Shown here one piece after another: positions 49,205-57,042 of a DNA stretch of 64,000 nucleotides. A model generated the notes under the pieces. The model saw only the letters and a list, made by a program, of their open reading frames with translations, was not told the origin of the DNA and searched no databases. This stretch comes from Mucilaginibacter flavidus (GTDB taxonomy: Bacteria > Bacteroidota > Bacteroidia > Sphingobacteriales > Sphingobacteriaceae), in assembly GCF_024055575.1 (NCBI RefSeq), contig NZ_JAMXOE010000004.1:205932-269931 (forward strand), given 5' to 3'. A program made the position numbers and the translations under genes. Each line of letters begins with the position of its first letter. Within the stretch, counting starts at the first letter, position 1.

Positions 49205-50062
49205 ATGAAAAATATAGTGGTTTTCGGCGCTTCGGGTCAATTAGGGCAATGCATAAAAGCTGTTGCGGCCGAAAAGCAAATAACAACATTGATTTTCCCG
49301 CCCGAGGAAGACGCCAATATTTTAAACACCGCCGGTCTTGAAAAAATATTTGACCAGTACAAACCTGGTTGGGTTATTAATTGTGCAGCCTATACCGCTG
49401 TTGATAAAGCGGAAGATGAGTTTAAAATTGCTGAAAAAGTTAATAAAACCGGGGCCGAAAACATTGCGAAATTGTGTGACATAAACGGTGCAGTATTGAT
49501 TCACATATCCACAGATTTTGTTTTTAAAGGTGATGTTGCCCATCCGCTTAAAGAAGATGATACAGCCAACCCGATAAGCGCTTATGGGAAAACAAAACTC
49601 GACGGTGAATTAGCAGTTGCTGCGGTATTGAAAGAGTATTTCATTATCCGAACCGGCTGGCTGTATTCGGAATTTGCAAACAATTTTGTAAAAACGATGC
49701 TGAAACTTGGTGCAGAACGGGATGAGCTAAGGATTATAGCTGACCAGGTTGGCACGCCGACCTACGCTATCGATCTGGCTGGCTTTATTTTAATGATTAT
49801 TTCGGCAGATAGTAAAGCCTACGGCACATATCACTATAGCAACGAAGGTGTAACATCGTGGTTTGATTTTGCGCGGGCTATTTTTGATATATCGGGCACA
49901 CTGGTAAAAGCCATACCGGTTCGTACCGACGAATATGTAACCAAGGCCACGCGGCCAGCATATTCGGTAATGGATAAAAGCAAAGCAAAACAAACATTTA
50001 ATATAGAAATACCGTATTGGAGAGACAGCCTTGTAAATTGCGTAGGTAAACTTCAAAAATAA
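49205..50062 (+). CDS. rfbD: dTDP-4-dehydrorhamnose reductase
   Basis: The product is 285 residues from the ATG at 49205. This start puts the nucleotide-binding GASGQLGQ at residues 8-15; an upstream in-frame ATG at 49175 would add ten residues of no known use. STDFVFKGD and the catalytic Y127/K131 in SAYGKTKLDGE, then GTPTYAIDLA, are typical of RmlD, which makes dTDP-L-rhamnose with NADPH. rfbA follows after 15 bp; rfbB and rfbC are not in the window. Confidence 0.92.
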   Translation: MKNIVVFGASGQLGQCIKAVAAEKQITTLIFPPEEDANILNTAGLEKIFDQYKPGWVINCAAYTAVDKAEDEFKIAEKVNKTGAENIAKLCDINGAVLIHISTDFVFKGDVAHPLKEDDTANPISAYGKTKLDGELAVAAVLKEYFIIRTGWLYSEFANNFVKTMLKLGAERDELRIIADQVGTPTYAIDLAGFILMIISADSKAYGTYHYSNEGVTSWFDFARAIFDISGTLVKAIPVRTDEYVTKATRPAYSVMDKSKAKQTFNIEIPYWRDSLVNCVGKLQK

Positions 50063-50077
50063 CCCCAATATTCTACC

Positions 50078-50938
50078 ATGAAAGGAATAATTTTAGCAGG
50101 CGGGTCGGGCACCAGGCTCTATCCCATAACCAGGGCAATAAGCAAGCAACTGATGCCCATCTATGATAAACCGATGATTTATTACCCGCTATCGGTTTTA
50201 ATGCAGGCCGGCATACGCGAAATTTTGATAATCACCACGCCAGAAGACAGTGACAGCTTTAAACGCTTGCTTGGAACAGGTGAGGAACTTGGTTGCAGCT
50301 TTAATTATGCCATACAGGAAAAACCAAACGGCCTTGCCCAGGCTTTTGTAATAGGTGAGCAGTTTATCGGTAACGACAAAGTAGCGCTTATTTTGGGCGA
50401 TAACATATTTTACGGTACAGGTTTTACAGAGCTAATCCGCAGCTTTAACGATGTGGACGGCGCTGCTATTTTTGCTTACCCTGTTGCGGACCCGGAAAGA
50501 TATGGCGTAGTAGAATTTGATTCGGATTTTAAAGCTTTATCTATCGAAGAAAAGCCGGCAAAACCAAAATCAAATTATGCCGTACCTGGTCTTTATTTTT
50601 ACGATAACAGTGTAATTGATATCGCCAAAAAACTGGAGCCATCGCCCCGCGGAGAATATGAAATTACCGATGTAAACAAACGGTACCTGGAGCAGGGCAA
50701 CCTGCATGTTGGTGTAATGGATAGGGGAACGGCCTGGCTTGATACCGGCACATTCGATTCATTAAGTGATGCTTCAGAATATGTAAGGGTTATTGAAAAG
50801 CGACAAGCAACCAAAATAGGTTGCATTGAAGAAGTTGCCTGGCGACAGAAATTTATTGATAACGAGCAATTGAAGGTGCTGGTAGCCAAGTACACCAAGA
50901 GTGGTTACGGGGCTTATTTGCAGACGCTGCTGGATTAA
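50078..50938 (+). CDS. rfbA: Glucose-1-phosphate thymidylyltransferase
   Basis: A 286-residue nucleotidyltransferase that makes dTDP-glucose. The nucleotide loop [19 protein letters not shown], then [17 protein letters not shown], is at residues 6-41. LGDNIFYG near 107-114 holds the metal-binding Asp, and [20 protein letters not shown] and [13 protein letters not shown] complete the RmlA pattern. It is the first step of dTDP-rhamnose synthesis, placed next to the last step (rfbD). A repeat element begins 9 bp after its stop. Confidence 0.95.
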   Translation: MKGIILAGGSGTRLYPITRAISKQLMPIYDKPMIYYPLSVLMQAGIREILIITTPEDSDSFKRLLGTGEELGCSFNYAIQEKPNGLAQAFVIGEQFIGNDKVALILGDNIFYGTGFTELIRSFNDVDGAAIFAYPVADPERYGVVEFDSDFKALSIEEKPAKPKSNYAVPGLYFYDNSVIDIAKKLEPSPRGEYEITDVNKRYLEQGNLHVGVMDRGTAWLDTGTFDSLSDASEYVRVIEKRQATKIGCIEEVAWRQKFIDNEQLKVLVAKYTKSGYGAYLQTLLD

Positions 50939-50946
50939 AGCCGTAC

Positions 50947-51093
50947 CGTCATGGCGAGGAACGAAGCCATCTCTACATAGGACATTCACGAAATATATAT
51001 ATGTGGGAACTTGGCAGCCGGGCTGGCAGATCCCACATTTTTTTCGCTCCATGATTAGCATGTGCAGAGGTTGCTTCGTTCCTCGCAATGACG
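50947..51093. repeat. 147-bp element with 28-bp inverted ends (MITE/REP-like)
   Basis: Left end 50947-50974 and right end 51066-51093 are imperfect inverted copies of a CGTCAT-GCGAGGAACGAAGC-type sequence. Between them, ATGTGGGA (51001-51008) pairs with TCCCACAT (51031-51038) as an inner hairpin. The element fills the space between rfbA and the end of the convergent miaA gene. The end sequence resembles the CGTCATTGCGAG family of repeats known from many bacterial genomes (recalled, not searched). No coding capacity. Confidence 0.75.
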
Positions 51094-51106
51094 TGATTTA
51101 TAGGGT

Positions 51107-52009
51107 TTAATGTATAGAATTGACTATCGTATCTGCTAAATGGCTACCTGCATCCAGCCAATCAATCTCTTTATCCTTCCCAAACCAGGTCATTTGCCTT
51201 TTGGCAAAGCGGCGGGTGTTTTGTTTGATAAGTGCAATTGCAGTTTGTAAATCAGCTTTCCCGTCAAAATAGTCAAACAATTCGTTATACCCTACGGTGT
51301 TCAAGGCATTTAAATGACGGTAGGGCAGGAGGGATTTTACTTCGTCAATTAAGCCTTGTTCAACCATTAAATCAACCCTATTGTTAATTCGATTGTATAA
51401 TACCTCACGCGGCAGGTTTAATCCAAATTTTAGTATACGGAAAGGCCTTTTGTTACCGGCTGATTTGCGGAATGATGAATATTGTTTTCCCGTACTTTCA
51501 AATATCTCCAAAGCGCGGATTACACGCTGAGGGTTGTTGATATCCACTTGTTCAAAATAATCCGGGTCGGCGGCTTTTAATTTTTCCTGGAGATAAATCA
51601 GGCCTTTGTCATCAAGTTCATTGTTTAGCCTGTTCCGCACTTCGGGGTCGACGTCCGGGAACTCGTCAAAACCTTCGCAAATTGCTTTAATGAATAGGCC
51701 AGAGCCACCTGCCAATACCACAACATCATGAACTTTAAAAAGCGTTGTCAAAAGTTCCATGCATTCCTTTTCATAATCGCCTGCGGTGTAAGTTTCGGTT
51801 ATAGAAAGCGAATCGATAAAATAGTGCTTAACCGCCGCTAACTCTTCGGCTGAAGGCTTTGCAGTACCAATTGACATTTCGCGATAAAACTGCCTCGAAT
51901 CCGCAGAAACAACCACGGTCTTAAAATGCCTGGCTACCTCAATAGCAGCCGCAGTTTTACCCGAAGCAGTGGGGCCGGCAATGACGATGAGGGTTTTTGA
52001 GGAGTCCAT
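51107..52009 (-). CDS. miaA: tRNA dimethylallyltransferase
   Basis: The product is 300 residues from the ATG at 52007-52009 and adds dimethylallyl to A37 of tRNAs reading UNN codons. The P-loop GPTASGKT is at residues 12-19; SADSRQFYREMSIGTAKPS, GGSGLFIKAI and NTVGYNELFDYFDG are family motifs. An in-frame ATG seven codons upstream (52028-52030) lies in the adjoining palindromic repeat, and its codons are made only of repeat sequence. I therefore prefer the inner start, although it too sits at the edge of the repeat. Confidence 0.93.
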   Translation of the reverse strand: MDSSKTLIVIAGPTASGKTAAAIEVARHFKTVVVSADSRQFYREMSIGTAKPSAEELAAVKHYFIDSLSITETYTAGDYEKECMELLTTLFKVHDVVVLAGGSGLFIKAICEGFDEFPDVDPEVRNRLNNELDDKGLIYLQEKLKAADPDYFEQVDINNPQRVIRALEIFESTGKQYSSFRKSAGNKRPFRILKFGLNLPREVLYNRINNRVDLMVEQGLIDEVKSLLPYRHLNALNTVGYNELFDYFDGKADLQTAIALIKQNTRRFAKRQMTWFGKDKEIDWLDAGSHLADTIVNSIH

Positions 52010-52092
52010 AGTCGATGGACCATAGTCCATAGTAGAAATACGTTTATCGAAAAATGTTAAATCTATGGACTATCGACTATGGTCCATGGACT
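52004..52092. repeat. Palindromic word-repeat spacer between miaA and the PRiA4-like gene
   Basis: Left arm 52004-52034 and right arm 52062-52092 are built from the words CTATGGAC, TATCGACTATGG and GGTCCAT in opposite orientations, with a 27-bp centre. The right arm stops 5 bp before the next gene's stop, and the left arm enters the miaA reading frame. Nearly the whole spacer is repeat. Confidence 0.75.
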
Positions 52093-52097
52093 AAAAA

Positions 52098-52751
52098 TTA
52101 ATAATCGTCGCCGTGCGAAAGTTTGCTGTCGTCGTCGAAGCCTTCATCGTCAGAAAATTCGCTGCCGAATTCATCTTCTTCTTCCTCATCATCTACGGCA
52201 ACTTTAGGAACGATATCTTCATCGGCCGATTCGCTAATTTCTTCAAAGTCCTCGGCATCTTCTTCACCGATGGCCATTTCGTTCAAAAAGTCGAAATCGT
52301 CGCCTTCGGGTGCTGCAACAGGTACGTTAAGCACGTTGCCAAACTGTTTTGGAGCTTCGCCGGTTGATTTAATAACCGCCGGGTAAGTAACACCTGGTGT
52401 TTCGTCCAGTATAATTTTCATTAGCTCAACGTGAAAATCAAAGGGGCGGTCGAAGTTGAAGGTATAGTAAAATTTTTGGTGCGGATCGTCAATATAACTT
52501 AACAGCTTTACTTTGTCCATAAGGGCAACCTTACGGTCAATTCTTTTCTGGTTGGGCATAAAGGTAATCTCCTCGCCCTTTATCCACTGGTCGTTGCTGA
52601 TATAAAAGGACGAAGAATATTCAGGATTGTATCCTGTTGATTGATGGATTGCCCGGTGAAGGTCTTCAAATGTTTGGTTCGACTTTACGTCGATTTCTCT
52701 TACCACATCATCATAGTCTTCAAAAGTAATCCTGAACCTGTATAGCGCCAT
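52098..52751 (-). CDS. PRiA4b ORF-3-like (IS1096 passenger TnpR-like) domain protein
   Basis: A 217-residue protein. The first 140 residues (MALYRFRITFEDYDDVVREI, SSFYISNDQWIKGEEITFM, KFYYTFNFDRPFDFHVELMKI) match the plasmid pRiA4b ORF-3 type domain. The last 60 are almost all Asp and Glu, an acidic tail that could bind basic proteins or be disordered. Despite the family name there is no transposon context here; in Bacteroidota it looks like an ordinary chromosomal gene. Function unknown. Confidence 0.72.
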   Translation of the reverse strand: MALYRFRITFEDYDDVVREIDVKSNQTFEDLHRAIHQSTGYNPEYSSSFYISNDQWIKGEEITFMPNQKRIDRKVALMDKVKLLSYIDDPHQKFYYTFNFDRPFDFHVELMKIILDETPGVTYPAVIKSTGEAPKQFGNVLNVPVAAPEGDDFDFLNEMAIGEEDAEDFEEISESADEDIVPKVAVDDEEEEDEFGSEFSDDEGFDDDSKLSHGDDY

Positions 52752-52796
52752 TTTTTAAGTATAGATTTTTTTACAAAAATAGTAATGTTTTATTTA

Positions 52797-52923
52797 TTTC
52801 GGATGTCGGATGTTCGATTTCGGATTTATAAAGATGCTGCATCAATTATTAGAAATCACTAAAATGTGAATTGTATAGTTGGGTTTTTAAAATCGTAATT
52901 CGTAAATCTTATATCGTAAATCG
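52797..52923. repeat. Degenerate word-repeat spacer before the CCA-adding enzyme gene end
   Basis: The left part repeats TCGGATGT and TTCGATTTCGGATT (52799-52827). The right part repeats ATCGTAAAT-like words (52890-52921) and reaches the stop codon of the neighbouring gene. The two arms do not pair well with each other, so this looks like halves of two different repeats or a decayed copy. Confidence 0.35.
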
Positions 52924-54333
52924 TTACGGCTTCCCCACAACTTTTAAGCCAATTTCTTCGCCTTTGGCAATTGTGTACTGAATAGCCTCTTCCCGACTGT
53001 TTGGTATTTCGCCCTCAAGTATGGCTTCGCGTATGTGGTTTTTAATAATTCCCACTTCTCTTCCTTCTTTTATGCCAAAAAGCTCCATAATATCGGTGCC
53101 TGTAACGGGCGGCTGCCAGTTACGGATGCTGTCACGCTCTTCCACGTCTTTCAGCTTTTGCTGGACCAGCTCAAAATTATTGCGGTATTTTTTTACTTTA
53201 TATTCATTTTTTGTGGTGATGTCTGCTTTACACAACAACATCAGACTTTCAATATCCTCGCCTGCCTCAAAAAGTAAACGCCTCACAGCCGAATCTGTTA
53301 CGATTGATTGTGCCAAAACAATGGGCCTTAAATGCAGTTGCACCATTTTTTGCACAAACTTCATTTTTTCATTCAGCGGCAGCTTTAATTGCGTAAACAA
53401 TTTTGGCACCATCCGGGCGCCTTTGTCCTCGTGTCCATGAAACGTCCACCCGTGGCCGGGTTCAAAACGCTTGGTGGCAGGTTTGGCAATATCATGCAAT
53501 ATAGCTGCCCAGCGCAGCCACAAGTCCTCAGTCGTTTCGCAAATGTTATCCAAAACCTGCAGGGTGTGGTAGAAATTGTCTTTGTGCCCTTTGCCGTCGA
53601 TATAGTCGACACCATAAAGTGCCGTCATTTGCGGGAATATTTTGTGCAGCAGGCCAGTATCAAACAAGTAATTAAACCCAATGGACGGTTTTGCCGACAA
53701 AATAATTTTATTCATTTCCTCAGTGATGCGTTCCTGCGATATAATGCTAATCCTGTCTACATTATTTTTTATAGCAGCAATCGCCACCTCATCAATTTTG
53801 AAATTGAGCTGCGTAGCAAAGCGTATGGCCCGCATCATGCGTAAGGGGTCGTCGCTAAAGGTCTCAACCGGGTTTAACGGCGTGCGGATAAGCTTGTTTT
53901 CCAAATCGATTATGCCGTCAAACGGATCAAGCAGCTCGCCATAGGTGTCCGGGTGCAATGATATGGCTAGGGCGTTAATGGTAAAATCCCTGCGTTTCTG
54001 GTCATCATCCAAAGTTCCGTTCTCCACTATTGGCTTCCGCGAATCGCGGCGGTATGATTCCTTGCGGGCGCCTACAAACTCAATCTCCAGGTCGCGGTAC
54101 TTAAGTGATGCCGTACCAAAATTTTTAAAAACGGATAACTTAACATTTAATTTACGGGCAACCGCTTCGGCAAATTCAATGCCGTTACCAAGCACTACAA
54201 TGTCGATATCCTTTGATGGCCGGTTTAAAAAAATATCGCGCACAAAACCGCCGATAGCGTAAGCCTGCACGTTGTGTTCGCCGGCAAGCTTTGATATCGT
54301 TGAGAATATTGGGTTTTGTAAGTGCTGTCTCAT
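52924..54333 (-). CDS. CCA tRNA nucleotidyltransferase / poly(A) polymerase family, with HD domain
   Basis: A 469-residue class II nucleotidyltransferase. GGFVRD at 28-33 and the metal pair D42/D44 in KDIDIVVLG form the active site; RRDFTINALAISL and FSDDPLRMMRAIRFATQL follow in the neck. An HD phosphohydrolase domain is at the C-terminal side (WAAILHDIAKPATKRF, then FHGHEDKGARM). It should add or repair the CCA end of tRNAs; a poly(A) polymerase role is the alternative. Both flanks are repeat-filled spacers. Confidence 0.9.
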   Translation of the reverse strand: MRQHLQNPIFSTISKLAGEHNVQAYAIGGFVRDIFLNRPSKDIDIVVLGNGIEFAEAVARKLNVKLSVFKNFGTASLKYRDLEIEFVGARKESYRRDSRKPIVENGTLDDDQKRRDFTINALAISLHPDTYGELLDPFDGIIDLENKLIRTPLNPVETFSDDPLRMMRAIRFATQLNFKIDEVAIAAIKNNVDRISIISQERITEEMNKIILSAKPSIGFNYLFDTGLLHKIFPQMTALYGVDYIDGKGHKDNFYHTLQVLDNICETTEDLWLRWAAILHDIAKPATKRFEPGHGWTFHGHEDKGARMVPKLFTQLKLPLNEKMKFVQKMVQLHLRPIVLAQSIVTDSAVRRLLFEAGEDIESLMLLCKADITTKNEYKVKKYRNNFELVQQKLKDVEERDSIRNWQPPVTGTDIMELFGIKEGREVGIIKNHIREAILEGEIPNSREEAIQYTIAKGEEIGLKVVGKP

Positions 54334-54343
54334 TATTTACTAA

Positions 54344-54411
54344 TTACGAATTACGATTTCAGATTTATTACAAATTAAAAAAATCGTAATTCGTAAATCT
54401 GAAATCGTAAA
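54344..54411. repeat. Palindromic word-repeat spacer between the CCA enzyme and tsaC-like genes
   Basis: The left arm TTACGAATTACGATTTCAG and ATTTA (54344-54367) is answered by AAATCGTAATTCGTAAATCT and GAAATCGTAA (54382-54410). The gap between the two genes is 84 bp and is nearly all repeat. Confidence 0.75.
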
Positions 54412-54417
54412 TTAAAA

Positions 54418-54984
54418 TCACCGCCTGATAAACTCAAACTTTCCATCAGGTGCTAAACGCATTATGGTTGATGGGTTTTTGATCTCCATGTCGTGCTGGT
54501 CAATGTCCACTACATAATCAACGCCGCTTATTATTTCTTCATCAATTTGCGAGAAATATTGCGGCGATGGTTTGCCGCTGATGTTCGCCGAAGTTGAAAC
54601 CAGCGGCTTACGCATGCGCTGTATCAGCTGCTGGCAAAACGGGTGTTTGGCTATTCGGATACCTACGCTGCCATCGGCCGCTATTAATGCGGGCGAAATA
54701 TTTTTGGCGCCGGGCATAACCAGGGTCAGTGGGTTTTCGGCATATTCTATCAAATCGTAAGCCAAAGGGTTCACATCGCTGATATAGCTTTCCAGTTTGT
54801 TTTCGGTGTCCAGCAAAATAATCATGCTTTTTGCCTCATCACGCTGTTTAAGCCTGTAAATTTTGTTTACAGCCTCAGTATTGGTGGCATCACAGCCAAT
54901 TCCCCATATAGTGTCGGTAGGGTACAGGATGATGCCCCCATCCTGTATCACCTTAAAAGCTTTGGCAACTTCGTCTCTAAGCAT
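54418..54984 (-). CDS. L-threonylcarbamoyladenylate synthase (TsaC/Sua5/YwlC family)
   Basis: A 188-residue YrdC-domain protein that makes threonylcarbamoyl-AMP for the t6A37 modification of tRNAs. Typical features are GGIILYPTDTIWGIGCDA at 15-32, RLKQRDEAKSMIILL, TLVMPGAKNI, GIRIAKHPF and VSTSANISGKPSPQYF. It is the short TsaC form, without the extra Sua5 domain. It overlaps the upstream GT9 gene by 8 bp, so they share a transcript. Confidence 0.92.
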   Translation of the reverse strand: MLRDEVAKAFKVIQDGGIILYPTDTIWGIGCDATNTEAVNKIYRLKQRDEAKSMIILLDTENKLESYISDVNPLAYDLIEYAENPLTLVMPGAKNISPALIAADGSVGIRIAKHPFCQQLIQRMRKPLVSTSANISGKPSPQYFSQIDEEIISGVDYVVDIDQHDMEIKNPSTIMRLAPDGKFEFIRR

Positions 54985-55963
54985 GGGGCAAATATACAGT
55001 CAATGCGTTAATCATTTGTAATTCATCTAACAGTTGCATGCATTTTGGTATGCCGTAAAGCTTGCAAGTGTTTTTGATGCAAGGTTCGCAGTCCAGCTTC
55101 CCGGCACGTAAAACGGTCAAATTGTGTTTGTTATATGGGGCGGTGCTGTGTTCGTTGCCTGCACCAAATAAAACAACGGTTGGCGTGCCAACTGCGTTCG
55201 CCAGGTGCGCCGGACCCGAATCGGTCGTTAATATTGCCGCCGACGATGCCATCAGAGCCGCCAAACCGGGCAAATTCGTTTTGCCGGCAAAGTTTTCGAT
55301 TCTTTCGCGGTTATCAACGCCGGCAATAAGTTCATCAACAAATGCCGCTTCTTTTGGTGCGCCGATAAAAGTTAGCGTTGCACCGGTAAAGGTCGACGTC
55401 AGCAAATTGATAATTGCCCGGCCTTTGTCTACAGGCATTCGCCTCGATTCGGCTTCAGAATTAAAATTAACCAATAAACGGGCGTTGTTTTTTTCGGTTG
55501 GCTGCGGCAATAGCTTAACCTTCCTGGTGGCTATGTTTTTCCCGGTAAATTGCTCCAGCAAAAACAGGTATTCATCAACGCGATGTAGGTTTGCAGGCGT
55601 TTTATAGCGATTTGTCAGCAGGAAAAAACCACCCTCCTTTGCAAAACCAACCCGCTTTTTTGCTCCGGTTGCCCGTGCCATCACTAATGATGACAGCGAA
55701 GCAGGCAGGTTGAAAAATATATCATACTTTTCGCCGCGAAGGTTTTTACCAAAGCGATAAACACCGCCGAGTCCCTTGTATTCCAGCTTTGAAAATGGGT
55801 GTACTTTATCTATCTCCGGTATGAGCGCAGCAATGCCGGCCAGTTCCTTTTTAACAATCACGTCAATCGCCGAATCCGGGTAAGTTTCCCTCACCGCCGC
55901 CACGAACGCAGTGCTCATCACCACATCGCCGAGCCAGTTAGGAAGACGGATCAGGACTTTCAT
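54977..55963 (-). CDS. Glycosyltransferase family 9 (heptosyltransferase-like)
   Basis: A 328-residue protein with the ADP-heptose:LPS heptosyltransferase signatures VLIRLPNWLGDVVMSTAFV at the N-terminus, AILTTDSGPAHLANAVGTPTVVLFGAG near 236-262, and a late Cys group (LDCEPCIKNTCKLYGIPKCM), also seen in WaaF-type enzymes. It probably acts in lipopolysaccharide core assembly. The word-repeat spacer begins 2 bp before its ATG, leaving no room for a ribosome binding site outside the repeat. Confidence 0.88.
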   Translation of the reverse strand: MKVLIRLPNWLGDVVMSTAFVAAVRETYPDSAIDVIVKKELAGIAALIPEIDKVHPFSKLEYKGLGGVYRFGKNLRGEKYDIFFNLPASLSSLVMARATGAKKRVGFAKEGGFFLLTNRYKTPANLHRVDEYLFLLEQFTGKNIATRKVKLLPQPTEKNNARLLVNFNSEAESRRMPVDKGRAIINLLTSTFTGATLTFIGAPKEAAFVDELIAGVDNRERIENFAGKTNLPGLAALMASSAAILTTDSGPAHLANAVGTPTVVLFGAGNEHSTAPYNKHNLTVLRAGKLDCEPCIKNTCKLYGIPKCMQLLDELQMINALTVYLPHA

Positions 55964-55965
55964 GG

Positions 55966-56093
55966 GGTTAGTTGATTAGAGGTTAGTTGATTAGAGACTA
56001 GTTGTTTGTTCATGGTTCATAGATGATGGTTCATAGCCAAAATAAAAGGCTTTGAACTAATCTCCAATTAACTAACCTCTAATCTCTAAATCT
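55966..56093. repeat. Palindromic word-repeat spacer between the GT9 and dapD genes
   Basis: GGTTAGTTGATTAGA occurs twice in perfect tandem (55966-55980 and 55981-55995). A second word, ATGGTTCATAG, occurs twice near the centre (56012-56036). The right arm 56053-56093 carries the inverted words (AACTAATCTCC, AATTAACTAACCTCTAATCT). The right arm reaches the dapD stop codon at 56092. Confidence 0.8.
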
Positions 56094-56907
56094 AAACTGC
56101 TACATTATTTTCGCGCAGCGCATCATTTAATGATGTTTTTTTATCGGTCGATTCTTTGCGGGTGCCGATTATTAAAGCACAAGGTACCTGGTAATCGCCG
56201 GCAGGGAATTTTTTAGTGTATGAGCCCGGAATAACTACCGAACGTGCAGGAACGCGGCTTTTGTATTCGATAGGGTTTTCGTGGGTAACATCAATAATTT
56301 TGGTCGATGCGGTTAATACAACATTTGCACCCAATACCACTTCGCGTTCAAGGTGTACACCTTCAACTACTATGGCCCTGGAGCCCAAAAAACAATTATC
56401 TTCAATTATAACCGGAGCTGCCTGTACGGGTTCAAGCACACCACCAATACCAACGCCACCGCTTAAATGCACATGTTTACCAATTTGCGCACATGAGCCT
56501 ACTGTAGCCCAGGTATCAACCATAGTGCCTTCATCAACATATGCGCCTATGTTTACATACGATGGCATCATGATAACGCCTTTTGCAAGGTGCGCACCAT
56601 AACGTGCGATCGCATGCGGAACCACGCGTACTCCGGTTTGGGCATAGTCCGTTTTTAACTTCATTTTATCATGAAACACAAACGGGCCCACTGAAATTTC
56701 TTCCATCTGGCGGGTGGGGAAATACAGGATAACCGCCTTCTTCATCCACTCGTGCGTGTGCCAGCGTGTGCCAATCAATTCAGCTACGCGCATGGTTCCT
56801 TTGTCAAGGTTTTCAATTACGGTATCAATAGCGTTAACGTACTCGGTGTAATTCAGCAGGTTCCTGTCTTCCCAGGCAGCCTCTATCAATTTTTTAAGGT
56901 CTTGCAT
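56092..56907 (-). CDS. dapD: 2,3,4,5-tetrahydropyridine-2,6-dicarboxylate N-succinyltransferase
   Basis: A 271-residue hexapeptide-repeat trimeric enzyme of the lysine/diaminopimelate pathway. The N-terminal helical part (DLKKLIEAAWEDRNLL) is followed by a left-handed beta-helix (about 100-215: VIMMPSYVNIGAYVDEGTM, VDTWATVGSCAQIGKHVHLS, GGVGIGGVLEPVQAAPVIIE, DNCFLGSRAIVVEGV). The length and the GGVGIGGVLEP block are diagnostic. It supplies succinyl-tetrahydrodipicolinate, which fits a meso-diaminopimelate cell wall. Confidence 0.95.
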   Translation of the reverse strand: MQDLKKLIEAAWEDRNLLNYTEYVNAIDTVIENLDKGTMRVAELIGTRWHTHEWMKKAVILYFPTRQMEEISVGPFVFHDKMKLKTDYAQTGVRVVPHAIARYGAHLAKGVIMMPSYVNIGAYVDEGTMVDTWATVGSCAQIGKHVHLSGGVGIGGVLEPVQAAPVIIEDNCFLGSRAIVVEGVHLEREVVLGANVVLTASTKIIDVTHENPIEYKSRVPARSVVIPGSYTKKFPAGDYQVPCALIIGTRKESTDKKTSLNDALRENNVAV

Positions 56908-57027
56908 CAGTAAATTTTAACTTTCGGCAAATTAAAGGATTTTTAAAGAATTTGTTCAGTAAAGTTAACATACAATTAAACAAATGGAAAATTGTTTAGG
57001 TTGAATAGACAAGTGTGTAAAACTTTG

Positions 57028-57035
57028 TAATTTTG
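57028..57035 (+). promoter_or_regulatory. -7 box with near-leaderless start for the S4-domain gene
   Basis: TAATTTTG is an exact TAnnTTTG match only 7 bp before the ATG at 57043. With a start about 7 bases after the box, the mRNA would begin at or next to the AUG. Confidence 0.5.
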
Positions 57036-57042
57036 ACCACTT

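Noticed and set aside
52098..52751. PRiA4b ORF-3/IS1096-like protein as evidence of a mobile element
   Set aside because: The family name is historical; no transposase, terminal repeats or target duplication are seen around it, and the neighbours are housekeeping genes.
55062..55607. 181-codon open frame on + opposite the GT9 gene
   Set aside because: It mirrors the codon pattern of the clear GT9 gene on the other strand, its product has no recognisable domain, and it has no start context.
55966..56093. Repeated 15-mers as a CRISPR array
   Set aside because: Only two tandem copies without spacers between them, mirrored by inverted copies, and no cas genes nearby.
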